A stretch of 64,000 nucleotides of DNA, taken from Pseudomonadota bacterium. GTDB taxonomy: Bacteria > Pseudomonadota > Gammaproteobacteria > Burkholderiales > Rhodocyclaceae. Positions 1 to 13,269 of this stretch are shown here, piece after piece. The notes under the pieces are model-generated. The model did not search any database. It was not told the origin of the DNA and saw nothing but the letters and a program-made list of their open reading frames with translations. The translations under genes were made by a program, and so were the position numbers. Position 1 is the stretch's first letter; each line of letters begins with the position of its first letter. The DNA is taken from contig JAFEDK010000015.1 in the NCBI GenBank assembly GCA_018241665.1, forward strand, positions 29,958 to 93,957, in the 5' to 3' direction.

Positions 1-284
1 CCGGTGATCATGTTCTTCACGTAGTCAGCGTGACCCGGACAGTCAACGTGAGCGTAGTGACGGGTCTCGGTTTCGTATTCGACGTGCGCGGTGTTGATGG
101 TGATACCACGAGCCTTTTCTTCCGGCGCCGCATCGATCTGGTCGTAGGCCTTCGCCTCGCCGCCGAACTTGCGCGACAGAACGGTCGTGATCGCAGCCGT
201 CAGCGTGGTCTTGCCATGGTCAACGTGACCAATCGTGCCAACGTTCACGTGCGGCTTTTTCCGCTCGAACTTTTCCTTTGCCAT
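1..284 (-). CDS. tuf: Elongation factor Tu, N-terminal part (runs off the window)
   Basis: This is the first 94 codons of EF-Tu, the GTPase that delivers aminoacyl-tRNA to the ribosome; the rest lies beyond position 1. The start [14 protein letters not shown] and the P-loop [14 protein letters not shown] are visible. The ATG is at 284, 28 bp after the fusA stop, so it is the last visible gene of the str operon. By eye the 284 bases differ from the complete tuf copy (16455-16738) at only about five positions, as expected for paralogues kept alike by gene conversion. Confidence 0.97.
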   Translation of the reverse strand, partial: MAKEKFERKKPHVNVGTIGHVDHGKTTLTAAITTVLSRKFGGEAKAYDQIDAAPEEKARGITINTAHVEYETETRHYAHVDCPGHADYVKNMIT

Positions 285-312
285 TGCTTAATCCTTGTCT
301 GGTTTCGATTAA

Positions 313-2409
313 TTACTTGCGATTGCTGATAACGGCTTCCGCGACACTCTTCGGCGCTTCAGAGTAGTGCTTGAACTCCATGGAGTAGGTCGCACGACCC
401 TGGGTCAGGGAGCGGAGCTGGGTAGCGTAACCGAACATCTCGGCCAGCGGCACTTCCGCCTTCACTTCCTTCATGCCACCAGGGATGTCATCCATACCCT
501 GAACGATGCCGCGACGGGAGGACAGATCGCCCATCACGTTACCCATATAGTCTTCCGGAGTCTCAACAACGACCGCCATCATCGGCTCGAGCAGAACCGG
601 ATTGGCCTTGCGCATTGCATCCTTGAATGCCATGGACGCAGCCATCTTGAAGGCGTTTTCGTTGGAGTCCACATCGTGGTACGAGCCGTCGAACAGGGTG
701 ACCTTGACATCAACAACCGGGAAGCCGGCCAGCACGCCATTCGGCAGGGTTTCCTGCAACCCCTTATCCACCGCAGGGATGTATTCACGAGGAACCACAC
801 CACCCTTGATCGCATCGACGAACTCGTAGCCCTTGCCGGTTTCGTTCGGCTCGAGCTTGATCCAGACGTGACCGAACTGGCCGCGACCACCGGACTGCTT
901 GACGAACTTGCCCTCCTGCTCCACCGCCTTGCGAATGGCTTCGCGGTAAGCAACCTGGGGAGCGCCGACGTTGGCTTCCACGTTGAATTCACGCTTCATG
1001 CGGTCAACGATGATCTCGAGGTGCAGCTCGCCCATGCCGGAGATGATGGTCTGGCCGGACTCTTCGTCGGTACGCACGCGGAAGGACGGATCTTCGGCAG
1101 CCAGACGGCCCAGAGCGATACCCATCTTTTCCTGGTCGCCCTTGGTCTTCGGCTCGACGGCGACGTGAATAACCGGATCCGGGAATTCCATGCGCTCAAG
1201 AATGATCGGCGCATCCGGGTCACACAGGGTTTCACCCGTAGTGACTTCCTTCAGACCCACGCAAGCGGCGATGTCGCCAGCCAGAACTTCCTTGATTTCT
1301 TCACGCTCATTGGCGTGCATCTGCAGGATCCGGCCGATACGCTCCTTCTTGCCCTTCACGGAGTTCATCACGGTAGCGCCGGAGTTCAGCACACCGGAGT
1401 ACACTCGCACGAAGGTCAGCTGACCAACAAACGGATCGGTCATCAGCTTGAATGCCAGCGCAGCGAACTTCTCGCTGTCGGACGCCTTGCGCTCAACAGC
1501 ATTGCCATCGTCGTCTTCACCCTGAACCGGCGGGATATCGACCGGCGACGGCAGGAATTCGATGACGGCGTCGAGCATGCGCTGCACGCCCTTGTTCTTG
1601 AACGCGGTGCCACACAGCATCGGCTGGATTTCACAGGCGATGGTACGGGAACGCAGACCGAGCTTGATCTTATCTTCGGACAGATCACCGCTCTCGAGGT
1701 ACTCGTTCATGAGTTCCTCGGAAGCTTCAGCTGCCGCCTCGACCATCTGCTCACGCCAGGACTGAGCTTCGTCCTGCAGGTCAGCGGGAATCTCGACGTA
1801 ATCAAACTTCATACCCTGGGAAGCTTCGTCCCACAGGATGGCCTTCATCTTGATCAGATCAACCACGCCGGTAAAGGTATCTTCAGCACCGATGGGGATC
1901 ACCACCGGAACCGGATTGGCCTTAAGGCGGGTCTTCATCTGGTCGACGACCTTGAAGAAGTTGGCGCCAGAACGGTCCATCTTGTTCACGAAGGCAAGGC
2001 GGGGCACCTTGTACTTGGTAGCCTGACGCCACACCGTTTCAGACTGGGGCTGAACGCCACCCACAGCGCAATACACCATGCATGCACCATCAAGCACACG
2101 CATGGAACGCTCAACTTCGATAGTGAAGTCCACGTGCCCCGGGGTGTCGATGATATTGAAACGATGTTCTGGGAGGTTCATTTCCATGCCCTTCCAGAAA
2201 CAAGTAGTCGCAGCGGAGGTAATCGTGATACCCCGCTCCTGCTCTTGCTCCATCCAGTCCATGGTGGCGGCGCCATCGTGAACTTCACCGATCTTGTGGT
2301 TCACACCCGTGTAGTAAAGGATGCGTTCCGTCGTGGTCGTCTTGCCGGCGTCGATGTGAGCCGAGATACCGATATTACGGTAGCGCTCGATCGGGGTCTT
2401 CCGTGCCAC
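313..2409 (-). CDS. fusA: Elongation factor G
   Basis: Ribosomal translocase EF-G, a cytoplasmic GTPase of 698 residues, the normal length. It starts [20 protein letters not shown], with the P-loop [15 protein letters not shown] near residue 20 and the DTPGHVDF switch II motif near residue 90. The start codon is GTG (2409), with a purine-rich AGGAAGG stretch upstream. It lies between rpsG and the distal tuf in the standard str order rpsL-rpsG-fusA-tuf. Confidence 0.98.
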   Translation of the reverse strand: MARKTPIERYRNIGISAHIDAGKTTTTERILYYTGVNHKIGEVHDGAATMDWMEQEQERGITITSAATTCFWKGMEMNLPEHRFNIIDTPGHVDFTIEVERSMRVLDGACMVYCAVGGVQPQSETVWRQATKYKVPRLAFVNKMDRSGANFFKVVDQMKTRLKANPVPVVIPIGAEDTFTGVVDLIKMKAILWDEASQGMKFDYVEIPADLQDEAQSWREQMVEAAAEASEELMNEYLESGDLSEDKIKLGLRSRTIACEIQPMLCGTAFKNKGVQRMLDAVIEFLPSPVDIPPVQGEDDDGNAVERKASDSEKFAALAFKLMTDPFVGQLTFVRVYSGVLNSGATVMNSVKGKKERIGRILQMHANEREEIKEVLAGDIAACVGLKEVTTGETLCDPDAPIILERMEFPDPVIHVAVEPKTKGDQEKMGIALGRLAAEDPSFRVRTDEESGQTIISGMGELHLEIIVDRMKREFNVEANVGAPQVAYREAIRKAVEQEGKFVKQSGGRGQFGHVWIKLEPNETGKGYEFVDAIKGGVVPREYIPAVDKGLQETLPNGVLAGFPVVDVKVTLFDGSYHDVDSNENAFKMAASMAFKDAMRKANPVLLEPMMAVVVETPEDYMGNVMGDLSSRRGIVQGMDDIPGGMKEVKAEVPLAEMFGYATQLRSLTQGRATYSMEFKHYSEAPKSVAEAVISNRK

Positions 2410-2477
2410 AGTGCTAACCTTGCCTTCCTGAATTTGCGAACCCCGAAAAACGGAGTTCGTACAGATACTTACAAATA

Positions 2478-2505
2478 AGTCGAGCCCCTTTCAGGGCCCG
2501 ACTTG
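2478..2505 (-). terminator. Hairpin between rpsG and fusA
   Basis: On the minus strand an 11-bp stem (AAGTCGGGCCC with GGGCTCGACTT, one mismatch) closes a CTGAAA-type loop and is followed by a T-rich TTATTTGT. It sits in the 110-bp rpsG-fusA spacer. It may be an attenuator or a processing site rather than a full terminator, because the operon continues into fusA. Confidence 0.4.
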
Positions 2506-2519
2506 GACTTCGTCGAAGA

Positions 2520-3005
<486 letters not shown>

Positions 3006-3026
3006 CTATTCTTTGAATGCCGACAA

Positions 3027-3404
3027 TTAAGACTTTTTCGGGCGCTTGGCACCGTACTTCGAACGGGACTGCTTACGATCCTTGACGCCTTGCAGATCAA
3101 GGGAGCCGCGAACGATGTGGTAACGCACACCAGGCAAATCCTTAACCCGGCCGCCGCGGATCAGCACAACGGAGTGTTCCTGCAGGTTGTGACCTTCACC
3201 ACCGATATAGGAGATCACTTCGAAGCCGTTCGTCAGACGAACCTTAGCAACCTTACGCAGCGCGGAGTTCGGCTTCTTCGGAGTAGTGGTGTAAACGCGG
3301 GTGCAGACGCCCCGCTTTTGCGGGCATGCCTCGAGCGCGGGAACCTTGCTCTTGGAAACGGGCGCCTGCCGGCCCTTACGAACGAGTTGATTAATTGTTG
3401 GCAT
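3027..3404 (-). CDS. rpsL: 30S ribosomal protein S12
   Basis: Decoding-centre protein of the small subunit, 125 residues. It starts [15 protein letters not shown] and contains the conserved [19 protein letters not shown] stretch that holds the classical streptomycin-resistance lysine; the lysine is present (wild-type form). First gene of the str part of the operon, 131 bp after rpoC. Confidence 0.98.
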   Translation of the reverse strand: MPTINQLVRKGRQAPVSKSKVPALEACPQKRGVCTRVYTTTPKKPNSALRKVAKVRLTNGFEVISYIGGEGHNLQEHSVVLIRGGRVKDLPGVRYHIVRGSLDLQGVKDRKQSRSKYGAKRPKKS

Positions 3405-3425
3405 AGCTAAGAATTTCCCAAAACA

Positions 3426-3454
3426 CCGAGGCAGCCCGCCAGGGACCGCCTCGG
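3426..3454 (-). terminator. Hairpin in the rpoC-rpsL spacer
   Basis: On the minus strand CCGAGGC and GCCTCGG pair around a GC-rich interior and are followed by GTGTTTTGG. It is the only clear structure in the 131-bp spacer. It could partly terminate rpoC transcription or separate the rpoBC and str mRNAs. The T-run is short, so this is tentative. Confidence 0.35.
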
Positions 3455-3535
3455 ATGGTTATTCCGGCTGCGACTGACTACGATTGGCCAGTCCGCAAAA
3501 AGAGGCCGGAGTATATCGCCCTTGTCAAGATTCCG

Positions 3536-6500
3536 TCAACCAGCGTGCTGGGCATTTTCGGTTTCGGATGCCTCGACCTGCGGCTCCCAGGCATGCCCTT
3601 CACCGAGATCCTCGCCCATGCTCTGGGCCTTGCGATTACGGTGGTAGGCGAGGCCGGTACCCGCCGGGATGAGGCGGCCGACAATGACGTTTTCCTTGAG
3701 ACCGCGCAGCTCATCGCGCTTGCCAAGAATGGCAGCCTCGGTGAGGACGCGGGTCGTTTCTTGGAAGGACGCCGCCGAGATGAAGGAGTCGGTGGACAGC
3801 GATGCCTTGGTGATACCCAGCAACAGATAGCTGTAGCTGGCCGGCAGCTTGCCGTCGGCAGTGACCCGATCGTTCTCATCCAGCACTTCCGCGCGCTCGA
3901 CCTGTTCTTCCCGGATGAAGCTGGTGTCGCCCGGATCGGTGATGACGACACGACGCAGCATCTGGCGAACGATCACCTCGATGTGCTTGTCGTTAATCTT
4001 CACGCCTTGCAGTCGATACACGTCCTGCACTTCGTCGATGATGTAGCGGGCCAGCGCCTCGACCCCCTGCAAACGCAGGATGTCATGCGGATCCGCCGGA
4101 CCATCGACGATAAGCTCGCCCTTGTTCACAACCTGACCGTCGTGAACCATGACGTGCTTGTCCTTCGGGATCAGGAACTCGTGGACCGTGCCGTCCGGCT
4201 CGGTGATCACGAGACGCTGCTTGCCCTTGGTGTCCTTGCCGAACGAGACGGTACCCGTCACTTCGGCGAGAACGCCTGCATCCTTCGGGGCACGAGCCTC
4301 GAAGAGTTCTGCAACCCGCGGCAGACCGCCGGTAATGTCGCGGGTCTTCGCGGACTCCTGCGGGATACGTGCAAGCACGTCACCCACAGAGACTTCCTGT
4401 CCATCCTTCACGGTGATCAGCGAGCCGACCTGGAAGGTGATGGACACCGCATGCTCGGTACCGGCAATCCGCACTTCCTCGCCGGTTTCGGTCAGCAGCT
4501 TCACCTGCGGACGTACGCCCTTCGCCGAGCTAGCGCCACGACGCTTGGCGTCGATGACCACCAGAGTGGACAGACCGGTCACTTCGTCGATCTGCTTGGC
4601 GACGGTAACGCCCTCTTCCACGTTCTCGAACTTAACAAAACCGGCGTACTCGGTGATGATCGGACGAGTGTGCGGATCCCAGGTGGCGAGCTGCGTGCCA
4701 GCCTTGATCGCCATGCCTTCGTCGACGGACAGGGTCGCGCCGTACGGGATCTTGTGGCGCTCACGCTCACGGCCCATTTCGTCGGTAACGACGACTTCGG
4801 CGGAACGGGAGATCACGATCTTTTCGCCCTTGGCGTTGGCCACATAACGCATGTTCTGCGTGAAGCGGATCACACCGGCCGACTTGGCCTCGACGGCGCT
4901 GGCCGCAGCAGCCCGGGATGCAGCACCACCCACGTGGAAGGTACGCATCGTCAGCTGGGTACCCGGCTCACCGATCGACTGGGCGGCGATAACACCGACA
5001 GCCTCACCGGCATTCACCAGGGAACCGCGGCCCAGGTCGCGGCCATAGCACTTCGCGCAAAGGCCGTAACGGGTCTCGCAAGACAGCGGGGTACGCACGC
5101 GGACTTCATCGATACCAACGCTCTCGATGAGCTCGACGGCATCTTCGTCCAGCATGGTACCGGCTTCGATGACGGTTTCCTGGCTATCCGGGTTGACCAG
5201 ATCGTCGGTCGTGACACGGCCAAGGATACGGTCGCGCAGCGGTTCCACAACCTCACCGCCTTCGATCAGCGCCTTCATCAAGAAGCCGTTCTTGGTACCG
5301 CAATCGTCTTCGATGACAACCAAGTCTTGCGTCACATCGACCAGACGACGAGTCAGGTAACCCGAGTTCGCAGTCTTCAACGCCGTATCCGCCAGACCCT
5401 TACGGGCACCGTGGGTCGAGATGAAGTACTGCAGAACGTTCAGACCTTCACGGAAGTTGGTCGTAATCGGCGTTTCGATAATCGAGCCGTCCGGCTTCGC
5501 CATCAGGCCCCGCATACCGGCCAGCTGACGGATCTGCGCCGCAGAACCCCGTGCACCAGAGTCGGCCATCATGTAGATGGAGTTGAAGGACTCCTGCTTG
5601 ACGGTATTGCCGTGGCGATCGACGACATCTTCCTGGCCGAGCTGATCCATCATCGCCTTCGCGACCTGGTCACCGGCACGACCCCAGATATCCACCACCT
5701 TGTTATAGCGCTCACCGTCGGTCACCAGACCTGAGGTGTACTGCTGCGCGATTTCCTTCACTTCCTGTTCGGCAGCCTGGATCAGCGGGTGCTTCAGTTC
5801 GGGCACCAGCATGTCCTTCACCGCGATCGAGATACCGGCGCGCGTGGCCAGGCCGAAACCGGCCTGCATCAGCTTGTCGGCAAAGATCACGGTGGCCTTC
5901 AGGCCGCAGCGACGGAAGGAAGCGTTGATCAGCTTGGAGATCTCCTTCTTCTTCATCGGCTTCTGCAGCACGCTGAAGGGAAGGCCGGCCGGCAGGATTT
6001 CCGACAGGATGGCGCGACCGACGGTGGTCTCGTGGCGGGTAATCTTCTCGATCGTCTCGCCTTCGGGGCCGAGGTCCCATTCCTTCAGACGGACTATGAC
6101 CTTGGCGTGCAGGGACACCTGGCCCGACTCGTAGGCGCGCTTGACTTCGCCCACGTCGGCGAAGGCCAGGCCTTCGCCCTTGGCATTCACGCCGACACGC
6201 GTCGCGTAGTACAGGCCCAGCACGATATCCTGGGACGGCACGATGATCGGCTCGCCGTTGGCGGGGGACAGCACGTTGTTGGAGGCCAGCATCAGGGTGC
6301 GGGCTTCCATCTGCGCCTCCAGCGACAGCGGCACGTGAACGGCCATCTGGTCACCGTCGAAGTCGGCGTTGAAGGCCACGCAAACCAGCGGGTGCAGTTG
6401 CAGCGCCTTGCCTTCGATCAGGGTCGGCTCAAAAGCCTGGATACCCAGACGGTGCAGCGTCGGCGCACGGTTCAGCATGACCGGATGTTCGCGGATCACC

Positions 6501-7747
6501 TCTTCGAGGATGTCCCACACCACCGGCTCCTGCCCTTCCACCATCTTCTTGGCCTGCTTGATGGTGGTCGCGAGACCCATCAGCTCCAGCTTGTTGAAGA
6601 TGAAGGGCTTGAACAGCTCGAGGGCCATCAGCTTGGGCAGGCCGCACTGGTGCAGCTTGAGCTGCGGACCCACGGTAATAACCGAACGGCCGGAGTAGTC
6701 GACCCGCTTACCCAGCAGGTTCTGACGGAAGCGACCGCCCTTACCCTTGATCATGTCGGCGAGGGACTTGAGCGGACGCTTGTTGGCGCCGGTCATGGCC
6801 TTGCCGCGACGACCGTTGTCGAGCAGGGAGTCCACGGACTCCTGCAGCATCCGCTTTTCGTTGCGGACGATGATTTCCGGCGCCTTCAGCTCGAGCAGAC
6901 GCTTCAGACGGTTGTTCCGGTTGATGACGCGACGGTAAAGGTCGTTCAGGTCGGAGGTCGCGAAGCGGCCACCGTCCAGGGGCACCAGCGGACGCAGGTC
7001 CGGCGGCAGCACCGGCAGCACTTCGAGGATCATCCAGTCCGGCTTGATGCCGGACTGCTGGAAGGCTTCCAGCACCTTCAAGCGCTTGGAAATCTTCTTG
7101 ATCTTGGCTTCAGAACCGGTGGTTTCCAGCTCGGAGCGGAGCTTCTCGACCTCGTGCGGCAGATCGAGGCTGCGCAGCATCTCGCGGATGCCCTCAGCGC
7201 CCATCAGCGCAATGAAGTCGTCACCGTATTCTTCGACCTTGGCCAGATAGTCGTCTTCCGACAGGATCTGGGCGCGGTTCAGCGGGGTCATGCCGGGATC
7301 GGTGACCACATAGGCTTCGAAGTACAGCACGCGCTCGATGTCGCGCAGGGTCATGTCGAGCACCATGCCAAGACGGCTCGGCAGACTCTTCAGGAACCAG
7401 ATGTGCGCGACCACCGAGGCCAGCTCGATGTGCGCCATGCGCTCGCGGCGAACCTTCGACAGGGTCACTTCGACGCCGCATTTTTCGCAAATCACGCCGC
7501 GATGCTTGAGGCGCTTGTACTTGCCGCACAGGCACTCGTAGTCCTTGACCGGGCCAAAGATCTTGGCACAGAAGAGGCCATCACGTTCCGGCTTGAAAGT
7601 CCGGTAGTTGATGGTCTCGGGCTTCTTCACTTCGCCATACGACCAGGACCGGATCGTCTCGGGAGACGCCAAGCTGATGGTAATGGCATCGAACTCTTCC
7701 TCGTTCGGCAGGCTTTGCTTGAACAGATCAGCGAGCAAACTTTTCAT
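3536..7747 (-). CDS. rpoC: RNA polymerase beta' subunit
   Basis: Largest subunit of RNA polymerase, 1403 residues as in other betaproteobacteria. The N-terminal zinc-binding cysteines ([20 protein letters not shown]) and the invariant Mg-binding catalytic motif [12 protein letters not shown] are present. A TTG lies in frame one codon upstream, but the ATG at 7747 is chosen because GGAG sits at proper spacing before it. It follows rpoB by 45 bp and is surely cotranscribed with it. Confidence 0.98.
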   Translation of the reverse strand: MKSLLADLFKQSLPNEEEFDAITISLASPETIRSWSYGEVKKPETINYRTFKPERDGLFCAKIFGPVKDYECLCGKYKRLKHRGVICEKCGVEVTLSKVRRERMAHIELASVVAHIWFLKSLPSRLGMVLDMTLRDIERVLYFEAYVVTDPGMTPLNRAQILSEDDYLAKVEEYGDDFIALMGAEGIREMLRSLDLPHEVEKLRSELETTGSEAKIKKISKRLKVLEAFQQSGIKPDWMILEVLPVLPPDLRPLVPLDGGRFATSDLNDLYRRVINRNNRLKRLLELKAPEIIVRNEKRMLQESVDSLLDNGRRGKAMTGANKRPLKSLADMIKGKGGRFRQNLLGKRVDYSGRSVITVGPQLKLHQCGLPKLMALELFKPFIFNKLELMGLATTIKQAKKMVEGQEPVVWDILEEVIREHPVMLNRAPTLHRLGIQAFEPTLIEGKALQLHPLVCVAFNADFDGDQMAVHVPLSLEAQMEARTLMLASNNVLSPANGEPIIVPSQDIVLGLYYATRVGVNAKGEGLAFADVGEVKRAYESGQVSLHAKVIVRLKEWDLGPEGETIEKITRHETTVGRAILSEILPAGLPFSVLQKPMKKKEISKLINASFRRCGLKATVIFADKLMQAGFGLATRAGISIAVKDMLVPELKHPLIQAAEQEVKEIAQQYTSGLVTDGERYNKVVDIWGRAGDQVAKAMMDQLGQEDVVDRHGNTVKQESFNSIYMMADSGARGSAAQIRQLAGMRGLMAKPDGSIIETPITTNFREGLNVLQYFISTHGARKGLADTALKTANSGYLTRRLVDVTQDLVVIEDDCGTKNGFLMKALIEGGEVVEPLRDRILGRVTTDDLVNPDSQETVIEAGTMLDEDAVELIESVGIDEVRVRTPLSCETRYGLCAKCYGRDLGRGSLVNAGEAVGVIAAQSIGEPGTQLTMRTFHVGGAASRAAAASAVEAKSAGVIRFTQNMRYVANAKGEKIVISRSAEVVVTDEMGRERERHKIPYGATLSVDEGMAIKAGTQLATWDPHTRPIITEYAGFVKFENVEEGVTVAKQIDEVTGLSTLVVIDAKRRGASSAKGVRPQVKLLTETGEEVRIAGTEHAVSITFQVGSLITVKDGQEVSVGDVLARIPQESAKTRDITGGLPRVAELFEARAPKDAGVLAEVTGTVSFGKDTKGKQRLVITEPDGTVHEFLIPKDKHVMVHDGQVVNKGELIVDGPADPHDILRLQGVEALARYIIDEVQDVYRLQGVKINDKHIEVIVRQMLRRVVITDPGDTSFIREEQVERAEVLDENDRVTADGKLPASYSYLLLGITKASLSTDSFISAASFQETTRVLTEAAILGKRDELRGLKENVIVGRLIPAGTGLAYHRNRKAQSMGEDLGEGHAWEPQVEASETENAQHAG

Positions 7748-7792
7748 CAATCACTCCATCCAGGGTGAGCACGCATCGTCGACACGGGCCGC

Positions 7793-10700
7793 TTAGTAGC
7801 GGTCCAGATCGATATCGATGGCCAGAGAGCGAATTTCCTTGACCAGCACATTGAAGGATTCCGGCATGCCGGCATCGATCTTGTGCTCGCCCTTGACGAT
7901 GTTTTCGTACACCTTGGTCCGGCCGGTCACGTCATCCGACTTGACGGTCAGCATTTCCTGCAGCGTGTAGGCAGCACCGTAGGCTTCAAGTGCCCACACT
8001 TCCATTTCACCGAAACGCTGGCCGCCGAACTGCGCCTTACCGCCCAGCGGCTGCTGGGTAACCAGGGAGTACGGGCCGGTGGAACGGGCGTGCATCTTGT
8101 CATCGACCAAGTGGTGCAGCTTCAGCATGTGCTTGTAGCCGACGGTCACCTGACGCTCGAAGGGCTCGCCGGTGCGACCGTCGAACAGGTTCACTTGACC
8201 GCTGGACGGCAGGCCTGCCAGCTCGAGCATGCCCTGGATCTCTTCCTCTTCAGCACCGTCGAAGACCGGCGTCGCGAACGGCACGCCCTTGCGCAGGTTG
8301 TGGGCCAGTTCGAACACTTCGACTTCGGTGAAGTCGCTGATCTCTTCCGGCTTGCCACTATCGTTATAGATCTCTTCCAGGAAACCGCGAACTTCGGCGG
8401 CACTGGCCTTGGCGCGCAGCATGCTGTCGATCTTGTTGCCGAGACCCTTGGCAGCCCAGCCCAGATGGGTTTCCAGCACCTGACCGATGTTCATCCGCGA
8501 CGGAACGCCCAGGGGGTTCAGCACGATATCCATCGGCGTGCCGTCTTCCATGTACGGCATGTCTTCGACCGGGACGATCTTGGAGACCACACCCTTGTTA
8601 CCGTGACGGCCGGCCATCTTGTCGCCAGGCTGCAGACGGCGCTTCACGGCGAGGTAGACCTTGACCATCTTCTGCACGCCCGGCGGCAGCTCGTCGCCCT
8701 GGGTGAGCTTCTTCTTCTTGGCTTCGAAGGCCAGGTCGAAGTCCTTGCGGGTCTTCTCGAGGGCCTCGCGCACGGCTTCCATCTGGGCCGCGATGGCCTC
8801 GTCGGCCATGCGGATGTCGAACCAGGTGTAATGCTCGACGCCGTCCAGGTATTCCTTGCTGATCACGGCGCCCTTGGCGAGACGCTTCGGACCGCCGTTG
8901 GCGGGCTGGCCGATGATCATCCGCTCGATACGTTCGAAAGCATCGCGCTCCACGATACGCATCTGGTCGGCGAGATCGGTCTTGAAGCCACGCAGCATGT
9001 CGTCGATGATCGACTGGGCACGCTTGTCGCGCTCGATGCCTTCACGGGTGAACACCTGCACGTCGATGACCACGCCGTTCATGCCGGACGGCACGCGCAG
9101 CGAGGTGTCCTTCACGTCGGAAGCCTTCTCGCCGAAGATCGCGCGCAGCAGCTTCTCTTCCGGCGTCAGCTGGGTTTCGCCCTTCGGCGTGACCTTGCCA
9201 ACCAGTACGTCACCGGCTTCGACCTCAGCGCCGATATAAACGATGCCGGACTCGTCCAGACGGGACAGTTGGGCTTCGCCGAGGGACGCGATGTCGCGGG
9301 TGATTTCCTCAGGACCCAGCTTGGTGTCACGGGCAACGACGGTCAGTTCCTCGATGTGGATCGAGGTGAAGCGGTCGTCGGCAACCACGCGTTCGGAGAT
9401 CAGGATCGAATCTTCGAAGTTGTAGCCGTTCCAGGTCATGTAGGCGATCAACATGTTCTGGCCGAGAGCCAGTTCGCCCATGTCGGTGGAAGCACCGTCA
9501 GCGATCACGTCACCGCGCGCAACCTTGTCGCCAACCTTCACCACCGGACGCTGGTTGATGTTGGTGTTCTGGTTGGAACGGGTGTACTTGATCAGGTTGT
9601 AGATGTCGACGCCAACTTCACCGGCAACGGTTTCATCGTCGTTCACACGGATCACGACGCGGTTTGCGTCCACGTAGTCGACAACACCGCCGCGAAGAGC
9701 CTGTTCGGCAGTACCCGAGTCCACCGCCACGGTGCGCTCGATACCGGTACCGACGAAGGGCTTCTCCGGACGCAGGCAGGGCACGGCCTGACGCTGCATG
9801 TTGGCGCCCATCAGCGCACGGTTCGCATCGTCGTGTTCCAGGAACGGAATCAGCGAGGCCGCCACGGACACGATCTGACCCGGCGCCACGTCCATGTACT
9901 GGATCTGGTCGGCGGTCACCAGCATCGATTCGCCGCGGATACGGCAGGACACCAGTTCGTCGATCAGCTTGCCTTCAGCATCGATTTCCGCGTTGGCCTG
10001 AGCGATGACGTACTGGCCTTCCTCGATCGCCGACAGGTAGTCGATCTGGTCGGTGATCTTGCTGTCCACCACCTTGCGGTACGGGGTCTCGAGGAACCCG
10101 TACTGGTTGGTGCGGGCGAACAGTGCCAGCGAGTTGATCAGACCGATGTTCGGACCTTCCGGCGTTTCGATAGGACACACCCGACCGTAGTGGGTCGGGT
10201 GCACATCTCGCACTTCGAAGCCGGCACGCTCGCGGGTCAGACCACCCGGGCCAAGGGCCGACACGCGGCGCTTGTGGGTGATCTCGGCCAGCGGGTTGGT
10301 CTGGTCCATGAACTGGGACAACTGGCTGGAGCCGAAGAACTCCTTGATGGCGGCGCTGATCGGCTTGGCGTTGATCAGGTCGTGGGGCATCAGGTTGTCG
10401 CTTTCGGCCTGGCCCAGACGCTCCTTCACCGCACGCTCGACGCGCACCAGACCGGCGCGGAACTGGTTCTCGGCCAGTTCGCCGACGGAACGCACGCGAC
10501 GGTTGCCGAGGTGATCGATATCGTCGATCTCGCCACGGCCGTTACGCAGTTCGACCAGCACGCCGACGACCGCCAGAATGTCCTCATTGGACAGGGTGCC
10601 CGGACCTTCGCCGTCCTTCGGACCGACGGTTTCGTAGAGGCGCTTCTGCCATTCCGGCGCCTTGTCGTCCAGCTTTTCCGGATAGGCGCGGCGGTTGAAC

Positions 10701-11923
10701 TTCATGCGGCCGACGACCGACAGGTCGTAGCGCTCGGGCAGGTAGAACAGGCCCTGGAACAACGCCTCGACGGCATCTTCCGTGGGCGGCTCGCCCGGAC
10801 GCATCATGCGGTAGATCGCCACACGGGCAGCCCACTGGTCGGCGGTTTCGTCCGTCCGCAGGGTCTGGGAAATGTGCGAACCGCGATCCAGGTCGTTCAG
10901 GTACAGCGTGTTGAAGTCGGTGACACCGGCGTCCCGCAGCTTGTCGAGGACGTCTTCGGTGATCTCTTCGTTGGCACGCGCGACGAGTTCGCCATCCGGG
11001 CTGACGATATTGGTCGCCAGCACGCGGCCGAGCAGGAAGTCGTCCTGCACCGTCACCATGTCGATGCCGGCATTGGCCAGCTCACGGATGTGCTTGGCCG
11101 TGATCCGCTTGTCCTTGGTCACGATGACCTTGCCGGACGCGTCCACGACGTCGAACTTGGCCATTTCGCCACGCAGGCGATCCGGAACCAGACCGAACTG
11201 GGCGCCATCGTCCAACAGCGAGAACTTCTCGAAGTCGTGGAAGGTGGCCAGAATCTCTTCCGGCGTCATGCCGATCGCCTTCAGCAGGATGGTCACCGGC
11301 ATCTTGCGGCGACGGTCCACGCGGAAGTACAGGTAGTCCTTCGGATCGAACTCGAAGTCGAGCCAAGAGCCACGGTAGGGGATGATACGAGCGGAGAACA
11401 GCAGCTTGCCCGAGGAGTGGGTCTTGCCACGGTCATGCTCAAAGAAGACGCCCGGCGAACGGTGCAGCTGGGACACGATGACCCGCTCGGTACCGTTCAC
11501 GACGAAGGAGCCGTTGTTGGTCATGAGCGGAATCTCGCCCATGTACACTTCCTGCTCCTTGACTTCCTTGATGGTCTCCTTGGCCGCTTCCTTGTCCAGA
11601 ATGACCAGACGGACCCGTGCCCGCAGCGGCGATGCATACGTAAGGCCGCGTTGCTGACATTCCTTCACATCGAAGGCAGGCTCACCGAGATTGAATTGCA
11701 CGAATTCCAGCCTAGCGTTGCCGCTGTGGCTGGTAATCGGAAAAATGGAGTTGAAGGCAGCTTGAAGACCCTGGTTTGCCCGAGCTGCCGGCAGGGTTTC
11801 TGCTTGCAGGAAGGACGCGTAGGATTCAAGCTGAGTGGCCAGCAGATAAGGCACATTCTTTACAGCTGCGCGCTTGGCGAAGCTTTTACGAATACGCTTT
11901 TTCTCGGTGTAGGAGTACGCCAT
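7793..11923 (-). CDS. rpoB: RNA polymerase beta subunit
   Basis: Catalytic beta subunit, 1376 residues. The start [18 protein letters not shown] is the standard betaproteobacterial N-terminus. The frame is open 13 codons further upstream, but the ATG at 11923 has GGAGC in front and matches the family. The rifampicin-pocket segment ([17 protein letters not shown]) shows the susceptible-type sequence. Upstream is rplL with an attenuator hairpin; downstream is rpoC. Confidence 0.98.
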   Translation of the reverse strand: MAYSYTEKKRIRKSFAKRAAVKNVPYLLATQLESYASFLQAETLPAARANQGLQAAFNSIFPITSHSGNARLEFVQFNLGEPAFDVKECQQRGLTYASPLRARVRLVILDKEAAKETIKEVKEQEVYMGEIPLMTNNGSFVVNGTERVIVSQLHRSPGVFFEHDRGKTHSSGKLLFSARIIPYRGSWLDFEFDPKDYLYFRVDRRRKMPVTILLKAIGMTPEEILATFHDFEKFSLLDDGAQFGLVPDRLRGEMAKFDVVDASGKVIVTKDKRITAKHIRELANAGIDMVTVQDDFLLGRVLATNIVSPDGELVARANEEITEDVLDKLRDAGVTDFNTLYLNDLDRGSHISQTLRTDETADQWAARVAIYRMMRPGEPPTEDAVEALFQGLFYLPERYDLSVVGRMKFNRRAYPEKLDDKAPEWQKRLYETVGPKDGEGPGTLSNEDILAVVGVLVELRNGRGEIDDIDHLGNRRVRSVGELAENQFRAGLVRVERAVKERLGQAESDNLMPHDLINAKPISAAIKEFFGSSQLSQFMDQTNPLAEITHKRRVSALGPGGLTRERAGFEVRDVHPTHYGRVCPIETPEGPNIGLINSLALFARTNQYGFLETPYRKVVDSKITDQIDYLSAIEEGQYVIAQANAEIDAEGKLIDELVSCRIRGESMLVTADQIQYMDVAPGQIVSVAASLIPFLEHDDANRALMGANMQRQAVPCLRPEKPFVGTGIERTVAVDSGTAEQALRGGVVDYVDANRVVIRVNDDETVAGEVGVDIYNLIKYTRSNQNTNINQRPVVKVGDKVARGDVIADGASTDMGELALGQNMLIAYMTWNGYNFEDSILISERVVADDRFTSIHIEELTVVARDTKLGPEEITRDIASLGEAQLSRLDESGIVYIGAEVEAGDVLVGKVTPKGETQLTPEEKLLRAIFGEKASDVKDTSLRVPSGMNGVVIDVQVFTREGIERDKRAQSIIDDMLRGFKTDLADQMRIVERDAFERIERMIIGQPANGGPKRLAKGAVISKEYLDGVEHYTWFDIRMADEAIAAQMEAVREALEKTRKDFDLAFEAKKKKLTQGDELPPGVQKMVKVYLAVKRRLQPGDKMAGRHGNKGVVSKIVPVEDMPYMEDGTPMDIVLNPLGVPSRMNIGQVLETHLGWAAKGLGNKIDSMLRAKASAAEVRGFLEEIYNDSGKPEEISDFTEVEVFELAHNLRKGVPFATPVFDGAEEEEIQGMLELAGLPSSGQVNLFDGRTGEPFERQVTVGYKHMLKLHHLVDDKMHARSTGPYSLVTQQPLGGKAQFGGQRFGEMEVWALEAYGAAYTLQEMLTVKSDDVTGRTKVYENIVKGEHKIDAGMPESFNVLVKEIRSLAIDIDLDRY

Positions 11924-12074
11924 AGATGCTCCGGGTCTGAGAAGTCGGACGTCAGAAGACAAAAGACAGCATTTCGGACACTTGATTCAACGCATGTCGC
12001 GCTTTAATCTGCATCGAACGCTCTTTTTTGTCGTCTGGCTTGGACGGGTAAAACAGAAAATAGAAAGCGCAAAA

Positions 12075-12101
12075 GGGCCGATGCCAAAATGGCATCAGCC
12101 C
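12075..12101 (-). terminator. rplL-rpoB attenuator hairpin
   Basis: On the minus strand GGGCTGATGCCA pairs with TGGCATCGGCCC (12 bp, one U-G pair) around a TTT loop, followed by TTTTGCGC. It lies 17 bp after rplL and about 150 bp before rpoB, where other proteobacteria have a partial terminator that lowers rpoBC expression relative to the ribosomal genes. The hairpin is seen directly; the attenuator role is inferred from position. Confidence 0.6.
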
Positions 12102-12118
12102 CTCGCGGGAAATCAAAA

Positions 12119-12493
12119 TTACTTGATTTCGACCTTCGCGCCAGCGTCTTCCAGCTGCTTCTTCAGAGCTTCGGCGTCGGCCTTGGCGATGCCTTCCTTC
12201 ACGGGCTTCGGAGCGCCATCGACGAGGTCCTTGGCTTCCTTCAGGCCCAGGCCGGTAACGGCACGGACAACCTTAATCACTTCAACCTTCTTGTCGCCGG
12301 CGGCTTGCAGCACGACGGTGAACTCGGTCTGCTCTTCAACAGCGGCAGCAGCACCGGCAGCGCCAGGAGCGGCGACGGCCATGGAAGCGGCGGACACGCC
12401 GAACTTCTCTTCGAACGCCTTGACCAGGTCGTTCAGTTCCATAACGGTCAGCGCGCCAACGGCTTCGAGGATGTCTTCTTTGGTGATTGCCAT
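12119..12493 (-). CDS. rplL: 50S ribosomal protein L7/L12
   Basis: Stalk protein that recruits translation GTPases, 124 residues. An N-terminal dimerisation domain ([20 protein letters not shown]), an Ala/Gly-rich hinge near residues 37-52 and the C-terminal factor-binding domain ([20 protein letters not shown]) are all present. It follows rplJ by 50 bp. Confidence 0.98.
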   Translation of the reverse strand: MAITKEDILEAVGALTVMELNDLVKAFEEKFGVSAASMAVAAPGAAGAAAAVEEQTEFTVVLQAAGDKKVEVIKVVRAVTGLGLKEAKDLVDGAPKPVKEGIAKADAEALKKQLEDAGAKVEIK

Positions 12494-12543
12494 CTCAAAA
12501 TACTCCAGATCTAATTTCGTACGTTTTGCCGGGGATCAATCGA

Positions 12544-13044
12544 TCAGGCCGCGGCTTCTTCTTCACGCTTCTTGGCGAGCGCGGCCAGCAGACCGGCAAA
12601 GCCGGACACCGGGGCCTGCATGACGCCCAGCAGCTTGGCGAGCAGTTCTTCGCGGCTCGGGATCGCAGCCAGGGCTTGCACGCCGGCCTTGTCGAGCACG
12701 TTGCCGGCGTAGGAGCCAGCCTTCAGCACCAGCTTGTCGTTGGTCTTCGCAAAATCGGCGAGAACCTTGGCGGCAGCCACGGGGTCAGCGGAGATGCTGT
12801 AGATCAGCGGGCCGGTCATTTGATCGGCCAGCGCTGCGAAGGACGTATCAGCCACGGCACGACGGGCCAGGGTGTTCTTCAGCACGCGCAGGTAAACGCC
12901 GGCATCACGGGCCTTGGCGCGCAGGACGGTGAGATTGCCCACCTCGATACCTGCGTACTCAGCCACGACGATGGTCTGGGCGTTCGCTACTTGTGCCGAC
13001 ACCTCGGCCACTACGGCCTTCTTGTCGTCGAGATTCAGACTCAA
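12544..13044 (-). CDS. rplJ: 50S ribosomal protein L10
   Basis: Stalk base protein that binds L7/L12 dimers and, in the L10-L12 complex, represses its own mRNA. The protein should begin [20 protein letters not shown] at a TTG start (13044), preceded by AGGAGG at ideal spacing. A longer frame with an ATG at 13086 exists, but its extra 14 residues are not part of the family and would cover the ribosome-binding site. 166 residues. A rare start codon here fits translational autoregulation. Confidence 0.95.
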   Translation of the reverse strand: MSLNLDDKKAVVAEVSAQVANAQTIVVAEYAGIEVGNLTVLRAKARDAGVYLRVLKNTLARRAVADTSFAALADQMTGPLIYSISADPVAAAKVLADFAKTNDKLVLKAGSYAGNVLDKAGVQALAAIPSREELLAKLLGVMQAPVSGFAGLLAALAKKREEEAAA

Positions 13045-13269
13045 GGTCTTTCCTCCTATCAAGTCAACACGCGATGAAAACTTCATCGCACCTACGGCGA
13101 CCTGGATCAGGAGCTTTACCTTTCGTTGGCACGAAAAGCGGAAAATCCTGTCTGGGGCACCGTCTACGCAGGCTTTCAGTGATTAAGCAATCTAGCCGGA
13201 GCCGGACTGCGCCTGCGGTCTTTGACGATCCGGCCGACCACCTTGCGGCGACCGACCGTCCCAAAGTTC
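13045..13269 (-). promoter_or_regulatory. L10 autoregulatory mRNA leader
   Basis: The 225 bases between rplA and rplJ contain, on the minus strand near 13140-13175, CTGCGTAGACGGTG, a sequence resembling the conserved core of L10 leaders. Several short complementary stretches and the rplJ Shine-Dalgarno sequence follow. Known leaders of this type bind L10-(L12)4 and block rplJL translation. The motif is seen; the folding was not computed. Confidence 0.6.

Noticed and set aside
7883-12007. A 1374-codon open frame on the plus strand, antisense to rpoB
   Set aside because: It is the mirror of a GC-rich, strongly codon-biased essential gene. The product is a His/Gln/Arg-rich sequence without domains, and similar mirror frames exist opposite rpoC, fusA and tuf.
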